Below, in pieces: positions 22,209 to 30,571 of a stretch of 34,136 nt of DNA. Within the stretch, counting starts at the first letter, position 1, and each line of letters opens with the position of its first letter. The DNA is from an uncultured Chthonomonas sp. GTDB lineage: Bacteria; Armatimonadota; Chthonomonadetes; Chthonomonadales; CAJBBX01. The stretch spans positions 1 to 34,136 of the forward strand of contig CAJBBX010000159.1 in NCBI GenBank assembly GCA_903951425.1. The letters run 5' to 3'. Made by a program: the position numbers and the translations under genes. The notes beneath the pieces are model-generated. The model made no database searches, had not been told where the DNA came from, and was given only the letters and a program-made list of their open reading frames with translations.

Positions 22209-22251
22209 GCTTCTCCCTTCCATGGCGCACCAACCATCGCGACGGCCAAGC

Positions 22252-22260
22252 TATTATGAT
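22252..22260. promoter_or_regulatory. Possible divergent promoter core
   Basis: TATTATGAT between two divergent genes contains TATTAT and TATGAT on the plus strand and CATAAT on the minus strand, so overlapping -10 boxes could serve both directions. No -35 boxes were identified. Confidence 0.35.
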
Positions 22261-22305
22261 GCGTGGGCGGCGCGTGGCCGTACGCGCCCGCTCCGGGAGG
22301 CTGCA

Positions 22306-22806
22306 ATGCAGAGACGATCATGGATCGCCGTGGGCTTGGCGATCGTGTGCCTTGCCGTGGCGGCACTGCTCGTGCTGCGTCCGTTTGGTGTTCGGGCGCC
22401 GGCGTTCGGACCCTCAGTCGTCCGAACCGCGATGGACCAGACCGCCGATGCCACGCGTCGAGCCGATCCCGCGGCGCTGGCTGAACTGGTCTCGGCTGAC
22501 GGCCACGCCCTAGGTATGCGGCGCGACCAGCTTCGGATGACCCTGGCGCGTTCCATGCGCGAGGTGCGCCGAGGGCAACTCAACTTGGAGTACCGCAACA
22601 TCCGCATGGTCGGCGACAACGGCGCACAGGTCGATGTCACCGTGGGCGAGCGCGCCCAGTCGGTTGATGTGGTCTACGCCCGCACGACGGTCTCCCTGCG
22701 GTTTGTGCGCTTGACCGAGCCGCGGTTGGGTGGGCTGTACACCGTGCAACGGTGGCTGCTCTCGGACGTTGAGGCCCAGGGCGATTTCGGTCTGTCCGCG
22801 TTCTAG
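22306..22806 (+). CDS. Hypothetical membrane-anchored protein (possible NTF2/SnoaL-like fold)
   Basis: The 166-residue protein starts at the ATG 22306 behind GGGAGG. It has an N-terminal anchor (WIAVGLAIVCLAVAALLVLR) followed by an extracytoplasmic domain with AMDQTADATRRADPAALAEL, a helix and strand pattern compatible with an NTF2-like fold, and later strands with YRNIRMVGDNGAQVDVTVGE. It ends LSDVEAQGDFGLSAF. No catalytic residue stands out. It is monocistronic and ends 9 bp before a convergent protease gene. I do not recognise a named family with confidence. Confidence 0.65.
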   Translation: MQRRSWIAVGLAIVCLAVAALLVLRPFGVRAPAFGPSVVRTAMDQTADATRRADPAALAELVSADGHALGMRRDQLRMTLARSMREVRRGQLNLEYRNIRMVGDNGAQVDVTVGERAQSVDVVYARTTVSLRFVRLTEPRLGGLYTVQRWLLSDVEAQGDFGLSAF

Positions 22807-22815
22807 CCGCCGACG

Positions 22816-23889
22816 CTACGGACCGGGCATGCGAACACGGACCGTCTCCTCGCCGCCTCCGCCCCGCATGAGCGTGAGGGCGAGCGTCTCGCCGGCCTCC
22901 TTGCTCGCGATGGCCCGCCGCAGGTGCTCTGCGCTGAGGACGGGCTTGCCTTCTGCTCCCACAATGATGTCGCCGCGATGCATTTTGGCGGTGTCCGCCG
23001 GGGTCATCGGCCAGACGCGGAGTACGATCAGGCACCTGCCCGGCGGCGCACCCAGCTGTGCGGCCACGGCGGGCGGCACCGGCGAGTAGGAGAAGCCCAG
23101 GAACGGCGGCGCCTCCTCCGGAGCTCGGACCTTGGGTGGGTGCCGAATCCACTCGGACGCCAGGCCTGCGAGATCGTTCATGGGGATGGCGAAGCCCACG
23201 CCCAGCGGGCCGCCTTCGGGGCCGTCGGCCAGGATGGCGGTGCAGAGCCCGATGATCTTGCCGTCCATCGTCGCCAGTGCACCGCCCGAGCTTCCGTGGT
23301 TCATGGCAGCATCGGTCTGGATCACGCGCGGCAGGCGGCGCCCCTGCTCCAACGGCAGGTTGCGGCGATCGGTGGCGGAGACGATACCGAGGGTCACCGT
23401 GATGCCGATGCCGAAGGGGTTGCCCACGGCGATGACGCTCTGGCCGACCTGGATGGCGTCCGAGTCGCCGATGGCGGCCGCCGGCACTCTAAGCCCAGGC
23501 GCCATGAGGAGCGCGAGATCACGGTCGGCATCGGCACCTACGATGTGCGCGGCATACTGCGTACCGTCGGGAGCGGTAACGCGGATAAGGCTGGCTCCGT
23601 CGACGGCATGACAGTTCGTCATGACGTGGCCCGCGCCGTTGATGGCGATCCCCGAGGCGGTCTGCTTGGCCACGGGCCGCATACGGCCGGAAATGGAGCG
23701 CATGGTGAGGCTCTCGACATTCACTACGGACTGGCGCACCAAGGCGGCGGACTGCACGACCTGGCCGGATGCCGCCGACGCGGCGCCGATGCGCGGCGGT
23801 CGGGCGAACCAGAACCCGGCGCCGCAGAGCGCCGCGCCGAGGACGAACGCCGCCACGTACCCGAGCCACGAACGGCTTTGTTGAGGCAT
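22816..23889 (-). CDS. HtrA/DegP-like serine protease with one PDZ domain
   Basis: The 357-residue protein has an N-terminal membrane anchor (WLGYVAAFVLGAALCGAGFW), a trypsin-like domain with catalytic His in MTNCHAVDG, Asp in ADADRDLALL and Ser in MNHGSSGGALATMDG, and a C-terminal PDZ domain (MHRGDIIVGAEGKPVLSAEH). The family's usual GNSGG is GSSGG here, with the nucleophilic Ser kept. HtrA proteases degrade misfolded envelope proteins. It lies 41 bp downstream of ribH on the same strand and may be read from that transcript. The start ATG at 23889 fits the anchor. Confidence 0.92.
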   Translation of the reverse strand: MPQQSRSWLGYVAAFVLGAALCGAGFWFARPPRIGAASAASGQVVQSAALVRQSVVNVESLTMRSISGRMRPVAKQTASGIAINGAGHVMTNCHAVDGASLIRVTAPDGTQYAAHIVGADADRDLALLMAPGLRVPAAAIGDSDAIQVGQSVIAVGNPFGIGITVTLGIVSATDRRNLPLEQGRRLPRVIQTDAAMNHGSSGGALATMDGKIIGLCTAILADGPEGGPLGVGFAIPMNDLAGLASEWIRHPPKVRAPEEAPPFLGFSYSPVPPAVAAQLGAPPGRCLIVLRVWPMTPADTAKMHRGDIIVGAEGKPVLSAEHLRRAIASKEAGETLALTLMRGGGGEETVRVRMPGP

Positions 23890-23930
23890 GGTTGTCAGGG
23901 CGCGGCCGCCGGGAGCGGCCGGATGCCTCG

Positions 23931-24407
23931 TCAGGTGGGTATGGAGCGCAGGAGGTCGACCATCTCCACGGCGGCCAGCGCGGCTTCGGAGCCCTTGTTG
24001 CCGGCCTTGCTGCCTGCCCGCTCGATGGCCTGCTCCAGGTTCTCAACGGTGATGATGCCGTACGTGATCGGCACACGGGTCTCCAGGCCGATGTGGGCAA
24101 TGCCCTTGGTAACCTCTGCCGCCAGATACTCGAAGTGCGGCGTTGCGCCCCGGATCAGGCAACCGATGCAGACCACGGCGTCGAACTTGCCCGATGCGGC
24201 CAGCTTCTGCGTTGCCGCGGGCACCTCCCACGTGCCGGGCACGCGAGCCACCACGATCTGCGCCTCGTCGGCGCCGTGGCGCACCAGGGCGTCCACGGCT
24301 CCGTCAAGCATCCGCTCGGTGATGAAGGAGTTCCAGCGGCTGACGACCAGGCCGATGCGCATGCCTGCCGCAACCAGCTTGCCCTCATACGATGTGTAGG
24401 TAGCCAT
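23931..24407 (-). CDS. ribH: 6,7-dimethyl-8-ribityllumazine synthase
   Basis: RibH condenses 5-amino-6-ribitylaminouracil with dihydroxybutanone phosphate to give lumazine. The 158-residue chain has [19 protein letters not shown], the PGTWEVPAA motif (PGAFEIP-type), [15 protein letters not shown] and [11 protein letters not shown], all characteristic. The start is the ATG at 24407; the upstream open frame is a shadow of ribBA. It follows ribBA by 43 bp. The size fits the icosahedral or pentameric enzymes of the family. Confidence 0.96.
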   Translation of the reverse strand: MATYTSYEGKLVAAGMRIGLVVSRWNSFITERMLDGAVDALVRHGADEAQIVVARVPGTWEVPAATQKLAASGKFDAVVCIGCLIRGATPHFEYLAAEVTKGIAHIGLETRVPITYGIITVENLEQAIERAGSKAGNKGSEAALAAVEMVDLLRSIPT

Positions 24408-24450
24408 GCATAAGTCCCTTCCGGCCCACGTGGGCCCGCGCCAGGGGCGA

Positions 24451-25665
24451 TCAGTGCGTCTCTTCGTGGCCCAGCCGGTGCCCGAGCTTCTCGCGCTTGG
24501 TGCGAAGGTACCGCGCGTTGTGCTCGTTCGGCTGCACCTCGACACGGACCCAGTCGGCGATCTCCAGCCCGTAGCCGTCAATGCCGGCCACCTTGGCGGG
24601 GTTGTTGGTCATGATGCGTATGGATCGGAGGCCCAGATCCACCATGATCTGCGCACCGATACCGTAATCCCGCAGGTCGGGCTTCAGCCCGAGTTGCTCG
24701 TTGGCCTCGACGGTATCGGCTCCGTGGTCCTGCAGCATGTAGGCGCGGATTTTGTTCACCATGCCGATGCCGCGCCCCTCCTGCTGAAGGTAGACGAGAA
24801 CGCCGCGACGCTCGTCGGCGATGCGCTGCAGGGCGAGGTGGAGCTGGTCTCCGCAGTCGCATCGCAGCGACTCCAGCAGGTCGCCGGTGACGCACGAGCT
24901 GTGCACCCGGACCAGGGTGGGCGAGCCGTCGGCGATGTCACCCTTCGTCAGCGCGATGGCGGGGAAGGGGTCGACGGATGATTCGTAGGCGTGCAGCGTG
25001 AACGTGCCGTACTGCTTGGTCGGCAACTCGGTTGTGGCCACACGCTGGACGAGCCTCTCGGTGCGCCGCCGGTACTTGATGAGCTCTGCGATCGTGAGGA
25101 TCTTGAGGCCCATCTCGTCGGCCAGCTGCGTCAGCTCGGGTAGGCGGGCCATGGTACCGTCAGGGTTCATCACCTCGGCCAGGACGCCCACAGGCGTCAT
25201 GCCCGCCAGCCGGCAGAGGTCGACCGTGGCTTCGGTGTGACCGGTGCGCCGCAGCACGCCACCGTCCGAGGCGCGGAGCGGAACGATGTGGCCCGGCCGC
25301 GTGAAGTCGGCGGGTCGGGCGGAGCAGTCGGCCATGGCGCGCACCGTGGCGGCTCGATCATGCGCCGAGACGCCGGTCGTGGTGCCCGTCCGGTAGTCCA
25401 CGGAGACCGTCATGGCAGTGCCCATGCGGGCGGTGTTGTGCTCTACCATCATGGGGATCTGGAGCTCGGCGAGCCGTTGGTTCGTGGTGGGCGCGCAGAC
25501 GAAGCCCGATCCCACGCGGATCATTACGTTCATGTCCTCGGGGGTGCACTTCTCCGCGGCCATGACGAAATCGCCTTCGTTTTCGCGATCCTCATCGTCC
25601 GTGACGATGACCATCTTGCCGGCCCGGAAGTCCTCCAGCGCCGCTTCCACCGTTGCGAAGCTCAT
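24451..25665 (-). CDS. ribBA: Bifunctional DHBP synthase / GTP cyclohydrolase II
   Basis: The 404-residue protein fuses two riboflavin enzymes. The N-terminal half makes dihydroxybutanone phosphate: [47 protein letters not shown] and [16 protein letters not shown]. The C-terminal half opens GTP to the pyrimidine precursor: [20 protein letters not shown] supplies zinc-binding cysteines, followed by [20 protein letters not shown] and [17 protein letters not shown]. Both active sites look intact. The ATG overlaps the ribE stop (ATGA). The usual RibD deaminase-reductase is not encoded in the window. Confidence 0.97.
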   Translation of the reverse strand: MSFATVEAALEDFRAGKMVIVTDDEDRENEGDFVMAAEKCTPEDMNVMIRVGSGFVCAPTTNQRLAELQIPMMVEHNTARMGTAMTVSVDYRTGTTTGVSAHDRAATVRAMADCSARPADFTRPGHIVPLRASDGGVLRRTGHTEATVDLCRLAGMTPVGVLAEVMNPDGTMARLPELTQLADEMGLKILTIAELIKYRRRTERLVQRVATTELPTKQYGTFTLHAYESSVDPFPAIALTKGDIADGSPTLVRVHSSCVTGDLLESLRCDCGDQLHLALQRIADERRGVLVYLQQEGRGIGMVNKIRAYMLQDHGADTVEANEQLGLKPDLRDYGIGAQIMVDLGLRSIRIMTNNPAKVAGIDGYGLEIADWVRVEVQPNEHNARYLRTKREKLGHRLGHEETH

Positions 25666-26324
25666 AGCTCTCCAGACCCGCCGTAGAGGCCGAACCCGGC
25701 GCTCCGCAGCGTCTGCTCTGTGATACCGCTCGATGCGGGCGCGGCCATCAGGCGCTCAATGTAGCGCGCCACGATGTCCGTTTCAATGTTGACTGCATCG
25801 CCGGGCCTCGCTCGGCCCAGCGTGGTGTTACGGTAGGTATGCGGGATCACCGAGACCTCGATGGCGTCGCCTAGCAGATCGGCCACCGTCAGGCTGATCC
25901 CGTCCAGTGCAATGGAGCCCTGGGCCACCACGTACCTCAGCAGGCGCCTGGGGAGGGTGACACGCAGACGGTAGGCATCGGCCTCGGCGGCGATGGCGGC
26001 AATGCAGCCGACGCCGTCGGCATGGCCCTGGACGATGTGCCCGCCGAAGCGGCCGTCGGCCGCCATGGCACGCTCCAGATTTACGTCGTGGCCGACCCGA
26101 AGGTCACCCAACCGGCTTAGGCTCAGCGTCTGCGGGGCCACATCGAACGAGGCGTGCCCCTTCCGGAGGCTCGTTGCTGTCAGGCATACGCCGCTCACGC
26201 AGACGCTGTCCCCGACGCCGATGGCGTCCGCCAGGTCGCCGCATTCGATGGTGAGCACACGCGAAGCGCCCGATGACTGGATGGACGCGACTGAGCCGAC
26301 CCTCTCGACAATCCCGGTAAACAT
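25662..26324 (-). CDS. ribE: Riboflavin synthase (alpha subunit)
   Basis: The 220-residue enzyme dismutates two lumazines to riboflavin. It shows two similar barrels: MFTGIVERVGSVASI with DSVCVSGVCLTATSL in the first, and GHIVQGHADGVG with GSIALDGISLTVADL in the second. The start is an ATG at 26324. Its stop overlaps ribBA. It follows the ManD-like gene by about 79 bp; no FMN riboswitch was found in this short spacer, so rib expression may depend on an upstream promoter. Confidence 0.96.
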   Translation of the reverse strand: MFTGIVERVGSVASIQSSGASRVLTIECGDLADAIGVGDSVCVSGVCLTATSLRKGHASFDVAPQTLSLSRLGDLRVGHDVNLERAMAADGRFGGHIVQGHADGVGCIAAIAAEADAYRLRVTLPRRLLRYVVAQGSIALDGISLTVADLLGDAIEVSVIPHTYRNTTLGRARPGDAVNIETDIVARYIERLMAAPASSGITEQTLRSAGFGLYGGSGEL

Positions 26325-26403
26325 GAGCCCTCACGCTTCGCCGCGGCAGTGCGCCGACCGCAAGGCGCATTGTACCCGAGGCCCGAAGGCCCGGCCGGGC
26401 GCC

Positions 26404-27609
26404 TCAGGGCTTGGATGCCGTGCCGTCCGGTGTGCGTGCCTGGGTCCAGACATCGATCTCGTTGGAGCAGGGGAAGCGCGCGGCGGCCTCCTCATCGAGA
26501 TCGATCCCAAAGCCGGGCTGGTCGTTGGGATACAAGTACCCTTGGCGCACTTCGGGGCAACCGGGGAAGACCTCTTGTAGAGCCTCGTTGAACCCCGCGA
26601 ACTCCTGCACACCGAAGTTCGGGACGGAGACATCCAGGTGGAGGTTGCATGCGTGGCCCAACGGCGAGACATCTCCGGGCCCGTGCCACGCCGTGCGCAC
26701 GCCGTGCAGCTCCGCGTAGGCCGCCACCTTCCGCGCCGGTGTGAGGCCGCCCATCTGGCTGATGTGCATACGCACGTAGTCCAGCAGGCGGGCAGAGATT
26801 AACGGCGTCCATTCGCGCGGGCTGTTGAAGAGCTCGCCGATGGCGATGGGCGTCGCGCACTGGGAGCGGATCGCAGCAAGGTAGTCGATATCCTCCGGGG
26901 CCAACGGGTCCTCGAGGAAGAAGAGCGAGTAGGGCTCGAGCCGCTTGGCAAGCAGCACCGCGTCGCCGGGCCGCAGCCGCTCATGGACGTCGTGCAGCAG
27001 TTCCACCTCATCGCCCAGCGTGCTCCGGAGGTGCTCAAACAGCCTGGGCACCGAGCGGGCATAGGCCGCCGGGTCGAAGTAAGCGCCGTCGGGCGATCCT
27101 TCCGGGCGGTGCAGGTCGCCTGTGCGGCCCCCATAGCCGCCCATCTGGGCGCGCACGTGGGTGAGCCCCTCGGCCATCCACCGGCGGACGTTGTCTTCAA
27201 CTTCCACCGGAGTGCGGCCGTCGGCGTGGCGGTAGATGGCCGCGCCCTGTCGGCAGCGCCCGCCCAGCAACTCGTAGACGGGTAGCCCGGCGCGTTTGCC
27301 GAGGATGTCCCAAAGCGCCATGTCCACGCCGGATAGGGCATTGTTCAGCACCGGGCCGTTGCGCCAGTAGGAGTGGACCCAGCAGGTCTGCCAGGTGTCC
27401 TCGATCCGGTCCACCGGTCGGTCGATCAGCAAGGGCCGAAGGTACTCCTCCACGGCGCTCTTCACCGCAAGGTGCCGCTGCGTGAAGGTGGCGCACCCCA
27501 GCCCGTAGAGGCCGGCGTCGCTGGTGTCTACGCGAACGACGACCAGCCTTGAGCCGGCGGGAGCCGTCAGGATGACCCGGATGTCGGTGATGGTCGGGAC
27601 GTTAGCCAT
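26404..27609 (-). CDS. Enolase-superfamily dehydratase (mannonate dehydratase/RspA-like)
   Basis: The 401-residue protein belongs to the mandelate racemase/ManD branch of the enolase superfamily. Metal-binding acids lie in ELLHDVHERLRP, LFFLEDPLAPED and AIGELFNSPREW, and the C-terminal HISQMGGLTPARKVA and GVRTAWHGPGDVSPLGHA segments are typical of ManD/RspA proteins. These dehydrate sugar acids such as D-mannonate or D-gluconate, often with low activity, so the substrate here is not fixed. It overlaps the upstream epimerase gene by 8 bp. The start ATG at 27609 precedes MANVPTITDIRVI. Confidence 0.88.
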   Translation of the reverse strand: MANVPTITDIRVILTAPAGSRLVVVRVDTSDAGLYGLGCATFTQRHLAVKSAVEEYLRPLLIDRPVDRIEDTWQTCWVHSYWRNGPVLNNALSGVDMALWDILGKRAGLPVYELLGGRCRQGAAIYRHADGRTPVEVEDNVRRWMAEGLTHVRAQMGGYGGRTGDLHRPEGSPDGAYFDPAAYARSVPRLFEHLRSTLGDEVELLHDVHERLRPGDAVLLAKRLEPYSLFFLEDPLAPEDIDYLAAIRSQCATPIAIGELFNSPREWTPLISARLLDYVRMHISQMGGLTPARKVAAYAELHGVRTAWHGPGDVSPLGHACNLHLDVSVPNFGVQEFAGFNEALQEVFPGCPEVRQGYLYPNDQPGFGIDLDEEAAARFPCSNEIDVWTQARTPDGTASKP

Positions 27610-28675
27610 GGCGCTCCTCCGTGGTGTGGTCGATCAGTCCAGGCAGGGCGAGTTGCGGCCCGCGCCAGTCGAGCCACGTCCCGGCCTCCGGGTCATCCAG
27701 CAGCATGTGCGAGTCGAGGTCAACGTATGTGAACGCGCCGGTGCCGGCCGCGACCGCCACCGAGCAGGCGATGCCGCAGGCCGATTCCAGCATGCAACCG
27801 AGCATTAGCCGTCGCCGCGCCTGCTGCACGAGCGCGATGATCTCCAGCGCTCCGGCGATGCCGCTCTTCATGAGTTTCACGTTGACGCCATACACCGATG
27901 TCCGCTCAAGCACGCGGACGGCATCCTGAGGCGTCAGCACCGCCTCGTCGGCGAGGATGGGTACCGGCGACCCGTGGGCGACGGCATCGAGCGCTGCGAG
28001 GTCGGCGGCGGGAACGGGTTGCTCGACAAACTCCAGGTTCACGGATGCCTGCATCAGCCGGTCGATGAACTCCAGGGCCTCCGGCGCCGTGAAGGCCTGG
28101 TTGGCGTCGACGCGAACGGCCGCATGGCCTGCCCCGGCCATGAGCGCACGGAGCCTCCCGGCCTCGGCCTCCGGCCCCTCGCCGCCCACCTTCACCTTGA
28201 GCCGCGTGAAGCCGGCTGCAACGGCATCATCGATCTGCAGCGGCGCCTGGTCCGTGATCGAGATGGTCGTATCCGTGGTCAGCGCCCGCCTCGCGCCGCC
28301 AAGGCTGCGCCATAGCTGCATATCGTCCCCGCCATGGCGGCAGCGGAGCAGGGCCATCTCGACGCCTGCGCGGGCTGAGGGGCGGTCCGGGAGTAGCGTC
28401 AGGAGCCGTCGGTTCAGGCCCTCGGCGTCTGCCGGGTCGGATCCGACCAGTGCCTCGACGGCCCGCTGCATGTCGCAAAGGAGGGTCGGTGCCGTCTCGC
28501 CGGTGACGTACGGCGCAGAGGCCGCGTCGCCGATTCCATCACGTCCATCGTCGGTGCGGAGGAGGGCACGAACGCAGGTCGAGGTCAGTCGGGGTGCGGC
28601 GTCGCGCGATGTGGCGAATGGGTGGCGGAGCTTGAGCTCTCGGGAGGTGACGCAGACCGAGGTGATGCGTGGCAT
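27602..28675 (-). CDS. Dipeptide epimerase (L-Ala-D/L-Glu epimerase-like, enolase superfamily)
   Basis: The 357-residue protein has the muconate lactonizing-type enolase fold: catalytic Lys in TRLKVKVGG (KxK), metal ligands in VRVDANQAF, EFVEQPVP and ILADEAV, and a second Lys in VNVKLMKSGIAGA. The KxK and MKSGI pattern, with C-terminal DLDSHMLL, matches dipeptide epimerases, which recycle murein peptides by epimerising L-Ala-D-Glu. A related substrate is possible. The ATG at 28675 sits two bases downstream of a GC-rich hairpin and has no visible SD. The neighbouring enolase-family gene overlaps it, so the two may act together. Confidence 0.88.
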   Translation of the reverse strand: MPRITSVCVTSRELKLRHPFATSRDAAPRLTSTCVRALLRTDDGRDGIGDAASAPYVTGETAPTLLCDMQRAVEALVGSDPADAEGLNRRLLTLLPDRPSARAGVEMALLRCRHGGDDMQLWRSLGGARRALTTDTTISITDQAPLQIDDAVAAGFTRLKVKVGGEGPEAEAGRLRALMAGAGHAAVRVDANQAFTAPEALEFIDRLMQASVNLEFVEQPVPAADLAALDAVAHGSPVPILADEAVLTPQDAVRVLERTSVYGVNVKLMKSGIAGALEIIALVQQARRRLMLGCMLESACGIACSVAVAAGTGAFTYVDLDSHMLLDDPEAGTWLDWRGPQLALPGLIDHTTEERHG

Positions 28676-28677
28676 GA

Positions 28678-28701
28678 GGGCCGGTCAGTCTCGACCGGCC
28701 C
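28678..28701 (-). terminator. GC-rich hairpin directly before the epimerase start
   Basis: GGGCCGGTC (28678-28686) and GACCGGCCC (28693-28701) form a perfect 9-bp stem with a 6-nt loop. On the minus strand it ends 2 nt before the ATG of the epimerase gene. It may end the sigma-TPR/peptide transcript or sequester the translation start of the epimerase gene. No T-run follows. Confidence 0.5.
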
Positions 28702-28758
28702 CGCGAAGGTTGGGGAGGGTGACGGCGCTTCGGTGGCTCACGGGATCAGGACACGGGG

Positions 28759-28920
28759 CTAACCGTGGGTCTCCTGGCCGTCACTGCCCTTGTCGCACGT
28801 CTGGGACGCGGCATGCGGCTGGTCGCTCGACGCCGAAGCTGCGGACGGTCGCACCGCTGCCAGTGTGCAAAGGATGGCCCCAACGGCAAGGACCAGTCGG
28901 ATCAGTCGGATTGCTTTCAT
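28759..28920 (-). CDS. Small exported peptide (53 residues), unknown
   Basis: An ATG at 28920 lies 3 nt after the stop of the sigma/TPR gene and behind an AGGAGAG SD, so it is well placed to be translated. The 53-residue product starts MKAIRLIRLVLAVGAILCTL, a basic N-region and hydrophobic core, then AAVRPSAASASS with signal-peptidase-like A-x-A sites. The remaining 24 or so residues (from about SSDQPHAASQ) are polar, with one Cys and a GSDGQETHG end. This is the layout of secreted peptides encoded beside TPR-type sensors (Phr, PapR, NprX). No peptide family was recognised; a general small exported protein is the alternative. Confidence 0.6.
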   Translation of the reverse strand: MKAIRLIRLVLAVGAILCTLAAVRPSAASASSDQPHAASQTCDKGSDGQETHG

Positions 28921-28923
28921 GGG

Positions 28924-30459
28924 TTAACTCTCCTCCGAGAGGCTCTCCTCGAGCCACGACCACCAGGCGATCAGGTCGTGGTCGCGTATCTGGCAAAGGG
29001 TGCGGAGCAGGCCCTCGGCCTGGCATGTGGCGCTGTTGGCCCGTACAACGGTCTCCAGCACCTCCTTGGCCTCCATGAAGTATCGATCCTTCACGTAGGC
29101 CAGGATAAGGTTGCACGCCCGCATGGGCGTCGGTTTCTGCATGGCCAGTCGGGCATAGGTGGTGGCCATTTCGATGTTGCGCTCGCGGTTGCGGCCGGCG
29201 TCGAACCACGTGATGTGGATATCCGCCGCATTGGTGGCTGCGATCAGCCTGTGGTCGCCCGCTGCGTCCATCGCCATGATGGTCTCGTAGACCCGCAGCG
29301 CGTCGCGCAGGTTGCCCATCTGGCTTTGCATGACGCCGACTTCGTTGAGCGCCTCGATGAAGGTCGGCTCGGTCTCGTAGCACGCCTTGTAGTGCGTCAG
29401 CGCTGCCCCCAGGTCCCCGTTCTTTCGCAGTTCCCGCGCTCGCTGATAGAGCGATGCGGCTACGGCGCTCCTGGGCGTCGGCTTGTCGACGGTGTAGAGG
29501 TCGATCACCCGCATCGCGCCGCGCATGTCCGGCGAGGGCGGGGCGGTGGAGGCGGCTTCGGTGACGTCGTTCACGATGGCCTCTTCCACCATGCCGCCGG
29601 AGGCGGGCGCACGATCTGTCCAGTGCGTCTCCAGCAACTTGCGCACGAGCGCATCCTGCCTGGCGCCCGACCATGCTGCGGACGGCTGCGACTTGGGCCG
29701 CACTCGGCTCCTCCTCTGTCGACTGAGCATCTGGATAAACGGGTTGTCGTCTCCGCACTCGGTGCGCAGGATCTGTGCCAACGCTGACCTTGCCCGGCAG
29801 AGCGTCTGGCGGTCGCGGTCCGTGTCGGCGCCGATCTCGGATCCGGCGGCGCGGGCCCGCGCTCGGGCCACGTCTCGCGAGATGGCCTCGGCATAGTGCT
29901 TGGGCACTGTACGGAGGGCCGATGCCAAGGCGTGGCGGAAACTGGTCTGGTCCTCTGCGTCCAGCGTCGCTTGCTCGGGGCGGCCGTCAGGCGCCGTGTC
30001 TTCGATCAGGTCGCCGAGGAGCGGAGCCCCTTCAGAGCCCGATTGCACCGGCTGATCGAGGCTGATCGCAAACGGCTCGCGGGCCAATTGGCGCGCCTGG
30101 TCGGCCACCACGGACTTGATCGCCCGGGCCAGGTAAGCGCCGGGATCGGGAAACATGGAGCCCAGGGCATCGGTGAAACTGACGCCCTCCTGCGGCCGGA
30201 AGCGCCGCATGGCAACGCGGGCTGTCTTGCTGGAGGCCTCGGCCAGGGCGGCATAGCAATCGTTGGCGCTCAGGCGAGGCACCCGGGTGCGGCCATCGTC
30301 GCCCACACGCGGGGCAGTCAGCAGCGTAATGGCACGCGGACCGAAACGGCGGGCCACCGTCTCGGCTGCGGTCACGGCGTCGGGCGCCGCTACCGCGCCG
30401 AACGGTGCGGCCTGCCTCGCGTCGGTCCAGGTTGTCTCCGCCAGGGTAGTTCGGTTCAT
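28924..30459 (-). CDS. Sigma-factor-like protein with C-terminal TPR region
   Basis: Starting at the ATG 30459 (MNRTTLAETTW, behind GGCGAGACC) the protein is 511 residues; the frame is open to 30612 but that part looks non-coding. The N-terminal half resembles a divergent sigma-70/ECF protein: helices with YAALAEASSKTARVAMRRF, AYLARAIKSVVADQARQLA, and a region-4-like helix set with ALRTVPKHYAEAISRDVARA and CRARSALAQILR. The C-terminal part (about 335-490) has TPR-like pairs (LYQRARELRKNGDLGAALTH, EVGVMQSQMGNLRDALRVYE). DNA-binding plus a TPR sensor domain recalls peptide-regulated RRNPP regulators or TPR-bearing ECF sigma factors. No anti-sigma factor is adjacent; a small exported peptide follows. 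Confidence 0.7.
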   Translation of the reverse strand: MNRTTLAETTWTDARQAAPFGAVAAPDAVTAAETVARRFGPRAITLLTAPRVGDDGRTRVPRLSANDCYAALAEASSKTARVAMRRFRPQEGVSFTDALGSMFPDPGAYLARAIKSVVADQARQLAREPFAISLDQPVQSGSEGAPLLGDLIEDTAPDGRPEQATLDAEDQTSFRHALASALRTVPKHYAEAISRDVARARARAAGSEIGADTDRDRQTLCRARSALAQILRTECGDDNPFIQMLSRQRRSRVRPKSQPSAAWSGARQDALVRKLLETHWTDRAPASGGMVEEAIVNDVTEAASTAPPSPDMRGAMRVIDLYTVDKPTPRSAVAASLYQRARELRKNGDLGAALTHYKACYETEPTFIEALNEVGVMQSQMGNLRDALRVYETIMAMDAAGDHRLIAATNAADIHITWFDAGRNRERNIEMATTYARLAMQKPTPMRACNLILAYVKDRYFMEAKEVLETVVRANSATCQAEGLLRTLCQIRDHDLIAWWSWLEESLSEES

Positions 30460-30514
30460 GGTCTCGCCGCCGATGTCCGCTCGATGCGCTACGTCCCTAC
30501 TGACCAGTACGCGA

Positions 30515-30530
30515 CACGGCTTCGACCGTG
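30515..30530. repeat. Short inverted repeat upstream of the sigma/TPR gene
   Basis: CACGG-cttcga-CCGTG lies in the 112-bp gap between the alpha-mannosidase stop and the sigma/TPR start. It may be a weak terminator or a regulator site. No clear -10/-35 pair was seen near it. Confidence 0.25.
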
Positions 30531-30571
30531 ACACGACTCTTCCGTAAATCGGCGCTGAGCGGTACACGAGG

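Noticed and set aside
26325-26403. FMN riboswitch expected before ribE
   Set aside because: The spacer is only about 79 bp and none of the conserved FMN aptamer segments is present on the minus strand.
28765-29787. 340-codon plus-strand frame opposite the sigma/TPR gene
   Set aside because: It is antisense to a gene with domain-like structure, and its own translation shows no motifs.
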